A stretch of DNA of 64,000 nucleotides from Podocnemis expansa (Eukaryota > Chordata > Testudines > Podocnemididae). Positions 35,495 through 45,118 of this stretch are shown here, one piece after another. The notes under the pieces were generated by a model, which saw only the letters and a list, made by a program, of their open reading frames with translations, did not search any database and was not told the DNA's origin. The position numbers and the translations under genes are program-made. The DNA lies in NCBI GenBank assembly GCA_007922195.1, contig ML681998.1, positions 13,029,357 through 13,093,356 of the forward strand, read 5' to 3'. Position 1 is the first letter of the stretch; each line of letters starts with the position of its first letter.

Positions 35495-35566
35495 GCAAAA
35501 CAAACAAGGAGTCCCGTGGCATTTTTAAAGATGCATGATAAATGTGTTAGTCTTTAAAAGTGGCAT
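35495..35566. mobile_element. short fold-back Penelope-like remnant
   Basis: The inverted arm 'gcaaaacaaacaaggagtcc' plus 'cgtggcatttttaaag' is directly followed by a forward arm 'gataaatgtgttagtctttaaaagtggca'. Both belong to the PLE 3' module, but the hammerhead region and the terminal 'ctagactaacac' segment are absent. Confidence 0.6.
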
Positions 35567-36059
35567 GCATACTTCTGAGGAACCTGGCACAACCAGCAAA
35601 AAGGAGGAGGTGGATCAGAAAGAGGGGAAATGTGCACTTGGGGCAGGTGACCGTGGTGGGGGAGGTCCATTTGTGCCAGGAGCCAGGACCTGTTTTTGAT
35701 TCATTACAGTTTCAGTCAATCCCAGCAAACAGTTGTGTGTGGAAATGCTCTATGCAGGAGAAGGAGCCTTTGGTGAGCATCTAAGCCAAGAGCATGTTGA
35801 CATGTACAGCATTGCAGTGGTAAGCATAAAGCTTATGTAACTTATTTCATTCGAGGGGGTGGTTTATTCAGACTCCTGAGCAACAGGTTCTACCAGCATT
35901 AGTTGTAGGATAGACATAGCCTGTATAAATTTTTCATTACAGTGGTGGTACCTCGCAGCTTAACAGGACACAGATATTAATTTACTGGTGCCAGGGTGTT
36001 ACCCTGTAAAAAAAAAAATTCCAGAGCACTATCCTCAGAAGCGGGTATGATGAGAAGCC
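35567..36059. other. unassigned gap
   Basis: No feature recognised. A short poly-A run lies near 36010. Confidence 0.35.
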
Positions 36060-36450
36060 AGGATGGTCACTTGGGCTGCAACTCTACCCCAGCAGGGGGT
36101 GGGTTGGGGCTGGTGGCACTCACAGGCCAATGTTGTGGGACAGTACACTGTAGAACTGGCCCAGCCCAAGGATGGGACAGACTGGCACAGGGGAAGGGGC
36201 AGCACAGGCTGGTGGTACTGTGGACTGGCAGGGCCTCCCTTAGCCCAGGGCCTTGAGCTGCAAGGCAGGGACTTTAGGGGCTGCAGCACAGTCCAGCCCA
36301 CTCCTGCTTGGAATGGAGTGGCCTGCCCCACTGCTGGGGCCAAGCTGGGGCAGGGCACTGCTGGTGCAGCAGCAAAGGATATAGGGGGCAGTGCAGGCTG
36401 CTCCTTCTGCCCTGGGATACCACTCAAACGATGGGCTCCATAGGCCAATG
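36060..36450. repeat. GC-rich, gctggggc-type low-complexity block
   Basis: About 390 bp, markedly richer in G+C than its surroundings, with recurring words such as 'ctggggc', 'ggcaggg', 'cagcac'. CpG is scarce, so it does not look like a CpG island. Long overlapping open frames on both strands (to 137 codons) follow from the low stop density and have no recognisable domain. Confidence 0.5.
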
Positions 36451-37479
36451 CCCAGCAAAGCCACTGGCTAGTGCTAGAAAAGATATTGATATAATAAAGA
36501 GAGGTAGACTTTCTGTATGCTTTTCATTCCCACCTAGAGTTGGTGGTGAAGGATGAGCGTGTGAAACACTTTATGTACCCAGCAATGTCTCTTGAAGCCC
36601 AGAGAGAGCTTGTGATGAAACATATGTGGAGGTACACTACAATTCTCTCATTGTGGCTTCTAGGAAGGGCAGCCTTACTTCTTCCTCCACAGCAGGAACT
36701 TTAGCAGGCACCATTGAAATAAATAGGCTAGCAGCAAGCAGGTCTGTGCTCTCTGAACCATATCAGCTAAAACCACCCTCACCTGGGGAAAATGGTTCTT
36801 GTATTCAGTTCCATTGCCCCATATTCGTAATTTGAAGCAATAGAGTAATTCCCTTTGTGTTTTGGTTTTTTCACCGTTGTGGGCCATACTCACCGTTGCT
36901 TGAGCTGCAGGCTGGCACTGGGAATCACAAATTCCGATGCAGGAGTGTCAGTAAGCTTGATTAACACCTTAGGGGGAGCAAGGGACAGAAGGGAGTTCTG
37001 AATCTTGAGTATCATATTCTGTTCCTGTTGTGCTGATAATAGGACCTCTAGGTATGGTCCAATAAAAGATATAGTCTCACCCACTTTGTTCCCACCTTAT
37101 CCTGAGATCCTCTTGGCTACAGCAACTCTGCAAACAAAACATTGTGTCCGTTTGACCAAGCACATTGCTTAAAAAAATCCAAACCCTAACAGCAACAAGG
37201 AAATTACATACGTATATATTTTACTCTGTCTTCTCTGTGCACCAAAGAGAGTGAAGTCCAAGGACATGTCACATTAAATTTTACATGTGAGTGTAGATGT
37301 TTCCCCACAATGCAACTCACCAGACAGGTGCCTCCTGGCAAGGATATTGGGGAATGGCTCAAGTGATATCCCATCTGGCAGTCCACACTTCATCCGTTCA
37401 CACTTGGGACCTCGGTTTATTGAAAATGTGGGTGCCCATTTCATCCAAGGGTTAAGGAACCACAAGCACATCATTCCTT
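36451..37479. other. unassigned, gene-free stretch
   Basis: No gene or named repeat. The short frames are unremarkable. Confidence 0.4.
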
Positions 37480-37700
37480 TTCTCTAGGCCTGGCAGTGGC
37501 TCTCAGTTGAAAGCCTTGGTCCTGATCTTCAAAACCATTAGTGGAACAGGTGCATCTACAGTGAGGACACATCTCCACTTTGTATCATCACCATGACTGC
37601 CCTCCTCTGCAACAATGCTGATCACAGAGCCCCTTTGGAAGAGTTTAAGAGCCCGGAATGAGTCAACAACAAACTTCCACTAATCCATGTGGAGGTCATG
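37480..37700 (+). repeat. possible LINE ORF remnant
   Basis: A frame starting near 37498 reads like the LK-LVLIFKTI-GT region seen near the C-terminus of some L2/RTE-type ORF2 proteins, then decays. The class is a guess from one motif. Confidence 0.3.
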
Positions 37701-37720
37701 CTCCTAAACCTTCCTCTTTG

Positions 37721-37853
37721 CAAAACAAACCCAGAGTCCTGTGGCAGTTTAAAAGACTAACAGATTTATATATCACATTAGATTTCCTGGGAAAAAATCC
37801 CACTTCATCAGGTGTTTTGCTGAACTAGACTAAAACAGCCACCCCTTTGGAAC
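37721..37853. mobile_element. fold-back Penelope-like element, ~133 bp
   Basis: The long inverted arm has 'cagagtcctgtggca', 'gactaacagatttata' and 'tgggaaaaaatcccacttcatcagg'. It switches straight to the last ~40 bp of the forward 3' end ('ttttgctgaactagactaaaacagcc', 'cccctttgg'). Flanks CTCTTTGCAAAA and CTCTGCAAAA suggest a target duplication with a 2-bp indel. On the minus strand CTGATGA and GAAA-like motifs remain, but the cleavage region is altered. Confidence 0.7.
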
Positions 37854-38204
37854 TCTGCAAAAGCCATTCTACCATAATGATGCCTCCCAGGTAGCTGTGA
37901 GCCAAAGTGAAACAGGAAGAGGTGAACATCGTACACAAACATTTCTGAGTCAGTTTCCATTCAGGTAAGATTGTGAGGATGAAAATGGGGGCAGACTTTT
38001 AAAATGAGGATGAAAATTGTTAACAACAGAGTAAGTAAAAATTGCAGAATCAAGGCACTATAGGGAAGAAAACAAATAGCAGAGATACCGAAAAGATGTA
38101 AGCAGCAGTGATACACCATAGTTCTGACAGAAATGCAGTTTGCAGACTTGCCCCTGGATCTTAATGTTGGCCTCTTAATGTATGGTGGCTAGGACTGAAG
38201 CAAT

Positions 38205-38365
38205 GATTTCTCTAACTTTTCTAGGCTGTGTGCACAAAAAATTTCTTTGTGTGTGCTAATATTAGCACTGTTGAATTTTTTTGTGCATGCTGTATTTTGT
38301 TGTGTTCTCAGGTTTCACGATCTGTGTGCACGTGCACTTGCACACAGCTTAGAGGGAACAGTAGA
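38205..38365. mobile_element. inverted-terminal repeat DNA element
   Basis: Left 'tctctaacttttctaggctgtgtgcac' is mirrored by right 'gtgcacttgcacacagcttagagggaac'. The arms are separated by AT-rich DNA. This is a common form of small hAT-like MITE. No clear target duplication. Confidence 0.5.
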
Positions 38366-38444
38366 CTGAAGCTGTGTATAGCTGAAAATTGAACCTGAGA
38401 TTCACTGGATCCAGTAATGTTGGATTGTACCAGGACAAACATAT

Positions 38445-38778
38445 TTGGAAGCAGCGGCATTGCTGGAGCCGTGCACAGGGGGACCGTGCCCCGAATCCCA
38501 GCGCCTGTGCCCTGGGTCCTGCAGGGCCCTGCCAGTCCCAGTCTCTGGCCCGATCGGGCTAGAGATCCAGGGCCCAGCCACCTGCGGCAGCGGCAGCCAC
38601 TCCGTCCTGTCTCGGGCTGGGGATCCGGGCCCAGTTGCCTGCAGCCGCCATGGCCGCTCCCCACTCTGTCCCCGGCCAGGGGTGTGGCCTGTGGGTGGGG
38701 GGTGTGGCCTGCAGGCGGGGTGGGGGGCCTGTGCCGGTGCCCTGGGTCTTTCCCCAGGGCAGCGACGCTCCTGGGCAT
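38445..38778. repeat. GC- and CpG-rich block of unknown origin
   Basis: Abruptly GC-rich, with about 19 CpGs by hand count in roughly 330 bp. This is unusual for this AT-rich, CpG-poor window. It abuts a PLE 3' end at 38780. Overlapping open frames on three frames (to 156 codons) contain only G/P/R/A-rich sequence. It could be part of a young GC-rich repeat, a captured segment or a small CpG island. No transcription-start feature is visible. Confidence 0.5.
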
Positions 38779-38779
38779 A

Positions 38780-38830
38780 GGACTCCTTGTTTGTTTTGTT
38801 GAACTAGACTAACGTAGTTTCCTTTTCAGA
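38780..38830 (+). mobile_element. Penelope-like element 3' terminus only
   Basis: 'ggactccttgtttgttttg' plus 'ttgaactagactaacg' is the forward PLE 3' end. Everything upstream is replaced by the GC-rich block. The inverted arm is not present. Confidence 0.65.
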
Positions 38831-39424
38831 ACTTGTCATCCTTTGCAAAGGCATCGTTAACTTGTCTGCTTTGCGTGGAGGCTTCACCATGCATGCGACA
38901 TTATTATTGCAGGTTCCCATTGCAAAAGAACATGGTTATGCATATGGAATATAAGAGAATTTTAGTGGGAACTGCTAGTCTGCTGCTTGACACAGAAGAG
39001 AGCAAGTAAGAAAAGGAGGATGGGAACAACATCTTTGGAGCTATAATAAACACATGCATTGCTGGGTCTAGCTAGCTAGGAGAGAGGCTTTGCTAAGCAG
39101 CAGATCTGCAGAGTTAGCACACTGTTCATTGCACCTCTTTCTGCACTAACTTCCCTTTGTAGTTTTCACTGTTCAGTGGGGATGGGGTGAGTGCACTGCC
39201 CAAATTGGGAGCCAGTAGTAACAGAGCCATGGAGCCAGCTATGATTTCAGGACAGAACACAATGGGCTAGATGCTTGGCATGGCTGTGTTTGGGGGCAAG
39301 GATTTCCTTTGTGTCCTCATATCCTATGCACTCTCTTTCTTCTGCTCCTCCACTAATCCCTTCCCCATGATGATTTTGCGATTTCCTCAGCCACACAGAA
39401 GGGAGAAAAATTATTCTCCTTAAC
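38831..39424. other. unassigned gap
   Basis: No recognised feature. Confidence 0.35.
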
Positions 39425-39697
39425 CGCCGATGATAGAACAAGAAGCAATGAGCTTACATTACAGCAAGGGAGGTTTAAGTTGAACATTAAGAAAAAATTC
39501 CTAACTGTCACGGTGATTAACCACTGGAGTAAGTTGCCTCAGGATGTTGTGGAATCTCCATCATTGGAAGTTTTTAAGAGTGAGTTAGACAAACACTTGT
39601 CAGCGATGATTTAAGATTGTACTTGGTCCTGCCATGAGTGCAGGGGACTGGACTCAATGACCTCTCATGGTCCCTTCCAGTTTCTATGGTTCTATAA
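39425..39697 (+). mobile_element. CR1 LINE 3' end
   Basis: A clear CR1 3' terminus: 'gaacaagaagcaatgagctt', 'gcaagggaggtttaagttgaacattaagaaaaaattcctaactgtca', 'gttgtggaatctccatcattgg', 'ggactggactcaatgacctctcatggtcccttcc', ending 'tctatggttctat'. It is a short, 5'-truncated copy, as usual for target-primed reverse transcription. Confidence 0.85.
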
Positions 39698-42406
39698 GTA
39701 TTGCATGTTTATCTATGATATCCATGCAGGAAAAATATGCATATTGCAGCTACATTGTTAATGTGGCCAACAAGGACAGAGTATGTTAATATATTTTAAA
39801 ACTGGCCATATCCTGATGATATATCTGAAATATAGAAATCTAAGACTCAGGTTAGAGTCAAACTATGGCTTTGTTTACTGTAAGGAGTCCTGTGTGGTCT
39901 GAACTGTGTATTTACTCTGGGTCTTATTGGCATCAGTAAGGCTGTGGGAAGGTACAGAAATTGACCCATGTGGATCATCTTGCAAGGCCCAAATGTGATT
40001 CTGCAGCAGCCTTTGAATATCACTTCTTTAGTATTATATTTAAAGGATAAAAATGTCTTCCAACATTTGGTACAAAAAAAAATCTGGAAATTTTCTATTT
40101 TACTAAAAGCATTAAAATGCATGAATTAAGACAACATTGAGCTTATGTAAAAATAACTTGAACAGGGAGGTCAAGGTTGTCCAGTTTGTTATGGCTGCTT
40201 TGCACCACTCAGGCATTGCTCTCTTCTGCTCATTGCCAGTGGGAATTTCCCCTTGCACAAGGGAACTCTCTGCAAGTATAAAGCTGGCAGAGACAGAGAT
40301 TTTGTCTCCTGTGCCCACTCACCCATCATCTCCACAGAGTATCAGTGGCATCTTAGCAGGACATACTGGGAATGGAATTGGCTCTGCTACTTCCAATGAG
40401 CATAAGGTCACTGCAGGATCTTACGGTAGTAGTGTGAGTTAGAGGTGTTCTGATTTACCCCAGGGTTGGGTGAGGTTTGAGTGAGAAATCATAACCAATT
40501 CCCTGATTGCTTCATTCCATGTTTGAACCTGAGTAGAGATTCAGTGCAATGGGGAATCTGATCCAATATTTGGAATGTTTTAAACGGATGCTCAGTTCTG
40601 TGCTGCAAGCTTGTATATAAACTAGATAAATAAGAGAATTCTGCACCAGTCCTGAAAAGCAACTTGGAGGAGGGGTGCGTGCGTGCGCACATGCATGTGT
40701 GCAGAGAGGAGAAGGGCAGGCCAGGCCATGGAAAAACCACAGGAGGGAAAGGAACAGAGGCATATTTAATAGGTCCATGAATTATTCCCATGAGGGAAGC
40801 TGAAGTAGCAGCTATGATGTGGCTGTGAAGTTGCTCCATGTCTGCTGAAGAGGAAGATTCCATCTACCTCAGTTCATGCATGGGTCCTGCAAAGCTCACT
40901 TACTCTGTCTCTGAGCAGGAAAAGAGTAATCTTAGTGTGTGAAAGTGGCCCTGAGGACCAAAATTAAAGGGAGGAAAAATTGCAACATTCTTTGTCCTCA
41001 TCACAATAGAGGGAGCCCATTCATAGCACTACATGAAATGCAGGCAGGATGTTGAGAGATGGCCAGCCAGGAAAAGGGTGGAGCTAGGAAGAAGCTGTAT
41101 TTTATCAATGGCAGTAATTCTGTCTATGTTGCACTTTTCATCTTCAAAGTGCTTTTGCAGACATTAACCAGAGAAGCATTTTAACTTTAACAGCAGATTA
41201 AGCCCCTTGGTTTGCAAACTTTCAATAACTTTAAATAGGCTCTGTTAACATGGGTGAGCATTTTGCAGTATTGATTTATGTAACAAAACCTGAAGTTACA
41301 GAGGTGCAATCACATAAATATATTAGGCAGATTCAGGCGTGAAAATACTTGAGTCCTTGCAACTGTCTTATGGAGAGCCTTAAAAAGCCAATGAATAGTT
41401 GAATGGGATGGGCATGTTTTCTTTCTCTCTCCCTGTCTGCTAAATTCCTGGTGTGGTTTCATTAAGGACCCATGGCTGTGCTTAAGCAAATGTGAGGTGA
41501 CAGGATCTCAGAGGTATGAGATAATTTACATCTATATTAAGGATCTATTCCTTGCGTGGATCCATGGGAGTTTAGGCGCTACCACATCGTGTGCTTGGAA
41601 TATTTTTTCCTTTCCCTTTCCCATTTAAGAAGTTCTTTTTACACCTTATTATCCCACACAGCTGGTGTGTATGTGAAGGCAGCAGTGGCCTTTCTGTCTA
41701 CTCCCCATTATGGAAATTGCTTTGACCTTTATTTTAATTTGTTTGGCCCAATGAATATCCTGTCCCAGCAGCTGACAGAGGCTGCACCTTCCTTTCTAAG
41801 CAGGCATGTTTGGTTTGAAAACAGAATAGTAGAACTGCACTGTTTGGAGGAAAGAACTTTTCTCCCCTTTTTATTGCCTACAAAATGCCTGGAGAGTTTC
41901 AAAGTAATGGCAAGTATTGTATAAGTGAATAGCAAATAAAAAAAAAGAGATCTTTTATTTTTTCAGAAAGACCCTTATTCCCCTCACTCTTCCAGAATGG
42001 TAAATGAGCCTTCTGTATGCTTTGGCACCCAGAAACATTTTTAACAATGTTTTTGTAAACACTGGTAATGTATCTGTCCTTTTAAACTTAGATCTGCAGG
42101 AATGTATACACTGTAAAAATGGAGTGAGAAAACAGAGGCCAACATTTTAAACAATCAATTTGATTCTGCTCACAGTAATTTATTCTAGTTGTTAGCAGGA
42201 ATGAAATTTACAAACACAGGAAAGTATCAAAAGTCAATTGTATTCCAGCAAAACGTAGCATGTAAATTAGATCACATGTCTGAGAACTTATCTCTTCCCA
42301 TTTGGTTGAGAAGAGGAGTCAGTCCTAAGCATGTTGCTCAGAAGCGTTTAGCAAATTCAGATTAGACCTAAGAGAAGAGTGCCCTGTTGCCAGGTACATC
42401 CAGGCC
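39698..42406. other. unassigned, gene-free stretch
   Basis: No exon seen. The 122-codon frame at 41556-41924 and frames at 40137-40863 have no recognisable domain. Bases 41110-41190 contain an old 'cttttcatcttcaaagtgctttt' tract typical of ancient SINE/MIR-related tails. 40675-40705 is a GT/GC dinucleotide-rich tract. Confidence 0.4.
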
Positions 42407-42407
42407 A

Positions 42408-42437
42408 TGTGGGGGGGTGTGCGTGTGTGTGTGTGTC
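42408..42437 (+). repeat. (GT)n microsatellite
   Basis: G-run followed by 'gtgtgcgtgtgtgtgtgtgt'. A simple dinucleotide repeat. Confidence 0.8.
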
Positions 42438-43482
42438 ACTGCCTGCCCAGCAGGCTTGAGAGCTTCATGATGCTTTGCTATTGTTGCTCTGAACCAGGGT
42501 CACTCATGGTCAAACAGCACACCTTGCGTGGCAGTGTGCGGCTGCAGCCCTGTTCCAGCAATTCTGAGCCCAGCAGCCTGTCAGCAATGCTTCAGTCACA
42601 TTTGGGTTTCCATTGGCTTTGGTTACTACTTGTGGGGTGACTCCAACACACTCCCAGGCCTAGATTTTCCCAAAACATGTGTTCTGTGCTATCTGGCCTT
42701 TCCCTGAACAGTTCTGATATTAAAGGTCCATGGCCTCTGTAAAGGGTCAAGTCAACAGTTTGATACTTTAACTGGAGTTATCAGACAGTTCAGTTTAAAC
42801 ACAACACCTAATTAGTTTGGATTAGAAATAAAATCAATTTATTTAACCACAGAGGGATGGCTTTTAAATGAATGCAGGTGTAAGGTATTAAAGTCAGAAA
42901 TAAAGACAAGAAAAATAAAGATAAATTGCTTCCTAGTAACTAAAACTTAATAAACTAGGCTTGGTTCAAGGTAAAATCCTTAAAATATGTTCATGGTAAT
43001 GTGGCTTGCCATAATCTCAGTAAAGGACCTTCCCTCAAAATTAAAGAGCTCGTTCCTTTGTTGTCTTAAGTAGGGGTGCACGCACGTGCCTGTGTGTGTG
43101 TCTGTGTATAGAGCTAATCTGAGGTATTTTTGTTCTTCCCTTTTAAAGTTCACTCATCCTATGAAATGCATTTCTCTGAATGTTGCTCCTTAGATCATTC
43201 CAGTTGTGAGGAAGGAAACATGGAGTCTCATGATGAAAGAGGTTCCATGGTATTGTTTGCTAAAATGCAGGTTGATCTGTTTCTGCCCCCTTTTTGTTGC
43301 CAAAGAATGGCCACTTGACTGGTGATTGCCTGTCAACTGTGATGGTGCCTGGTTACAGGTGTCATCTTCTCATTTGTTTTGGGGAAACTGATTTATCTTC
43401 CTCCCCAAACACATCTGGTAAACACATTGTAGCCATAATTCCAGTGTATCTTCATAACTCTTAATACAGATTTTGTACATAC
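42438..43482. other. unassigned gap
   Basis: No feature apart from a short GT-rich tract near 43078-43108. Confidence 0.4.
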
Positions 43483-43538
43483 ATTCCATAATCAACAAGG
43501 ACTTGTGTGGCACTTTAAGACTAACAGATTTATTTTTT

Positions 43539-43579
43539 GCATGAGCTGTTGTGGGAGAAGATCCCACTTCCTCAGATGC
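43539..43579 (-). ncRNA. degenerate hammerhead ribozyme motif (inverted arm)
   Basis: On the minus strand: stem I strand GCAT, core CTGAGGA, extra A, stem II GTGGGA/TCCCAC, then AACA where GAAA is required, GCTC and stem I strand ATGC. The broken GAAA box should abolish cleavage, unlike the forward arm. Confidence 0.65.
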
Positions 43580-43647
43580 TTCAAAGATGGGTGAACTTAC
43601 AGAAAGGAATGAAACTAAATGCAAGGGGGTGTAAAAACATCTTTGAA

Positions 43648-43688
43648 GCATCTGAGGAAGTGGGATCTTCTCCCACGAAAGCTCATGC
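43648..43688 (+). ncRNA. hammerhead ribozyme motif, all core elements present
   Basis: Elements in order: stem I strand GCAT (43648-43651); core CTGAGGA (43652-43658, fits CUGANGA); an extra A (43659); stem II GTGGGA (43660-43665) pairing with TCCCAC (43671-43676) round loop TCTTC; GAAA (43677-43680); GC; the U-C cleavage pair (43683-43684); stem I strand ATGC (43685-43688), pairing with GCAT. Predicted cleavage is between 43684 and 43685. Stem III is minimal: AGCU is self-complementary, so it may need a dimer. Hammerheads are known in Penelope-like elements. Whether this one cleaves is inference. Confidence 0.7.
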
Positions 43689-43788
43689 AAAAAATAAATC
43701 TGTTAGTCTTAAAGTGCCACACAACTCCTTGTTGTTTTTTTGCTGGACTAGACTAACATGGCTATCCCTTTTGAAATATTCCATAATC

Positions 43789-43790
<2 letters not shown>

Positions 43791-43829
<39 letters not shown>
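43791..43829 (+). repeat. (TCA)n trinucleotide repeat
   Basis: About 13 units of TCA directly after the right target duplication of the PLE insertion. It produces a histidine-run open frame that is not a gene. Confidence 0.9.
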
Positions 43830-44204
43830 CCTCTTGGTTTCTAAATGGTACCTACCAATGCATATTTTTCACAAAGATTGTTATAACAATGTATAGGATG
43901 TAAATACAGAGGTGCTTTTTGGCACCAGAAGTTTAAGAATAATGTATGAATTGATATTCATTGTTAAATTCAGAATCTAATTGCAATCCTGAGTCTTTTC
44001 ACACAGAATTGAAATCGACTTCAGCAGTAGGCACACATTTGGAAGTACTGCAAGGTCAAGCCTGTAGAAATGAAAGATGGAAAAGACTTATTAGGCCACA
44101 CAGTTTATTTCTTTGCAGAGAAAGATTACATTGTACAGGGCAGAGGCATACAAATTAGGCATTTAAGACCTACTGGTGTTGACCCTCATTGTGCAGCTGG
44201 AAGT
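43830..44204. other. unassigned gap
   Basis: No recognised feature. Confidence 0.35.
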
Positions 44205-44487
44205 CACCAGACTACCTGACCAGAGGTTGACTATGAGCCCCCAATGTGATGAGTCCACGAAAAATGCTAATGTAGTCCTTGAATGCATCAAGAGAAGTAT
44301 TTCCGTTAGAGATAGGTAGGTGTTAGTACCATTATACAAGGCATTGGCAAGACCTCATCTGGAATAGTGTGTGCAGTTCTAGTTCCCCATGTTTAAGAAA
44401 GATGAATTCAAATGGGAACAGGTGCAAAGAAGGGCTACTAGGATGATCCATGGAATAGAAAACCTACTTCATGAGAAGAGACTCAAG
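44205..44487 (+). mobile_element. CR1 LINE fragment, both ends lost
   Basis: 'ctgaccagaggttgactatgagcccccaatgtgat', 'gtgttagtaccattatacaaggcattgg', 'gacctcatctggaatagtgtgtgcagttct', 'caaagaagggctactaggatgatcc', 'gagactcaaggag'. This corresponds to the region coding LYKALVRPHLEYCVQF-like sequence near the end of CR1 ORF2. The 3' terminus is missing; a MITE-like tract follows immediately. Confidence 0.75.
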
Positions 44488-44570
44488 GAGTACTTCCACA
44501 CTGGAGGCTTAAGTAGATTTCAGTAACTCCAGGGCTATATTTGGAATGTATTAAGTTGACTTAAGCTTTT
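44488..44570. mobile_element. MITE fragment, same family as 52999-53378
   Basis: 'gagtacttccacactggagg' parallels GAGTATGTCTACACTGGAG at the start of the 53.0-kb MITE, and both continue with 'ttaag' and 'aagttgacttaag' tracts. The right end is missing. It begins exactly where the CR1 fragment stops. Confidence 0.45.
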
Positions 44571-44685
44571 TATTTTTTGTATGCTCTTCTATGTGCTTTT
44601 ATTAACAATGGCCAGATCAAAGAAGTGTGCTTTGTGCTTGGAACAGAAAATGGTGTTGTAAGATTTTTGTCCCAGTAAACATACT

Positions 44686-45118
44686 GGCTGTCTTCAGATT
44701 AGAGTTTTATTTTGAACCAACAGTCATTGCTTCGAAATAAAATTTCTTATGGCCACATGACGTTCTGTTATTTTGAAACAACGGGACCCATTCTTTTGAA
44801 ATAACGGCCGTTATTTTGAAACAGTAAAACCTCGCTTGAAATCGAAATAGCCATTGTTTTGAAATGGCTGTTTCGAAACAACGGTGTTCGGACACGTTGT
44901 TTCGAAACAACACCATTGTTTCGAAACAACTGTTTTGAAACAACATGTCCAAACGGCTTTATTTTGAGATAACCATTTCGAAATAACAGCCATTTCGATA
45001 GCAGGCTTTCCCTTAATTTGAATTAACATTTTCTTAATTCGAATTAACTTATTTCAAAATAAGGACTTTATTTCAAAATAACTCATTTCAAAATAAGAGT
45101 TTATGTGTGAACATAGCC
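44686..45118. mobile_element. PIF/Harbinger-like MITE, family with TTTCGAAATAA tracts
   Basis: A 433-bp element made of reiterated short palindromes (ttcgaaataa, ttgaaacaac, ttcaaaataa). Ends GGCTGTCTTCAGA and GTGTGAACATAGCC are decayed versions of GGCTATGTCTACAC. The copy at 59923-60369 is in the opposite orientation and has cleaner ends with a TTA duplication. The flanks here (ACT/ATT) no longer match. The minus-strand frames are a by-product of the repeats. Confidence 0.75.

Larger units (their letters stand above)
43496..43777. mobile_element. fold-back Penelope-like element, 282 bp, 13-bp TSD
   Basis: The best-preserved copy in the window. The 13-bp sequence ATTCCATAATCAA occurs exactly at 43483-43495 and 43778-43790, defining the insertion. 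The inverted arm starts 'caaggacttgtgtggcac' and includes 'gactaacagatttatt' and a full hammerhead-like region. A 60-bp spacer (about 43590-43640) is followed by the forward arm through an intact hammerhead motif, 'ctgttagtcttaaagtgccac' and the terminal 'ctggactagactaacatgg'. The left arm lacks the last ~40 bp present on the right. It encodes no protein, so it must have been moved in trans or formed at insertion. Confidence 0.85.

Noticed and set aside
36035..36464. Overlapping frames of 126-137 codons
   Set aside because: Low-complexity GC-rich block, open on both strands. No domain or splice context.
38308..38812. Longest open frames in the window (156, 131 and 111 codons), overlapping on both strands
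   Set aside because: They lie in a GC-rich, CpG-rich block where stops are rare, overlap in several frames, are G/P/A/R-rich and have no recognisable domain.
41556..41924. 122-codon open frame with hydrophobic start
   Set aside because: No signal of coding selection can be judged and no domain is recognised.
43496..43777. CRISPR-like or palindromic array
   Set aside because: There is one inverted pair, not a regular spacer array, and the context is a vertebrate retroelement.
43537..43896. Open frame with a histidine run
   Set aside because: Produced by the fold-back PLE followed by the (TCA)n repeat.
44707..45029. Two minus-strand frames rich in F, K and N
   Set aside because: Translation of the repeated ttcgaaataa words of a MITE.
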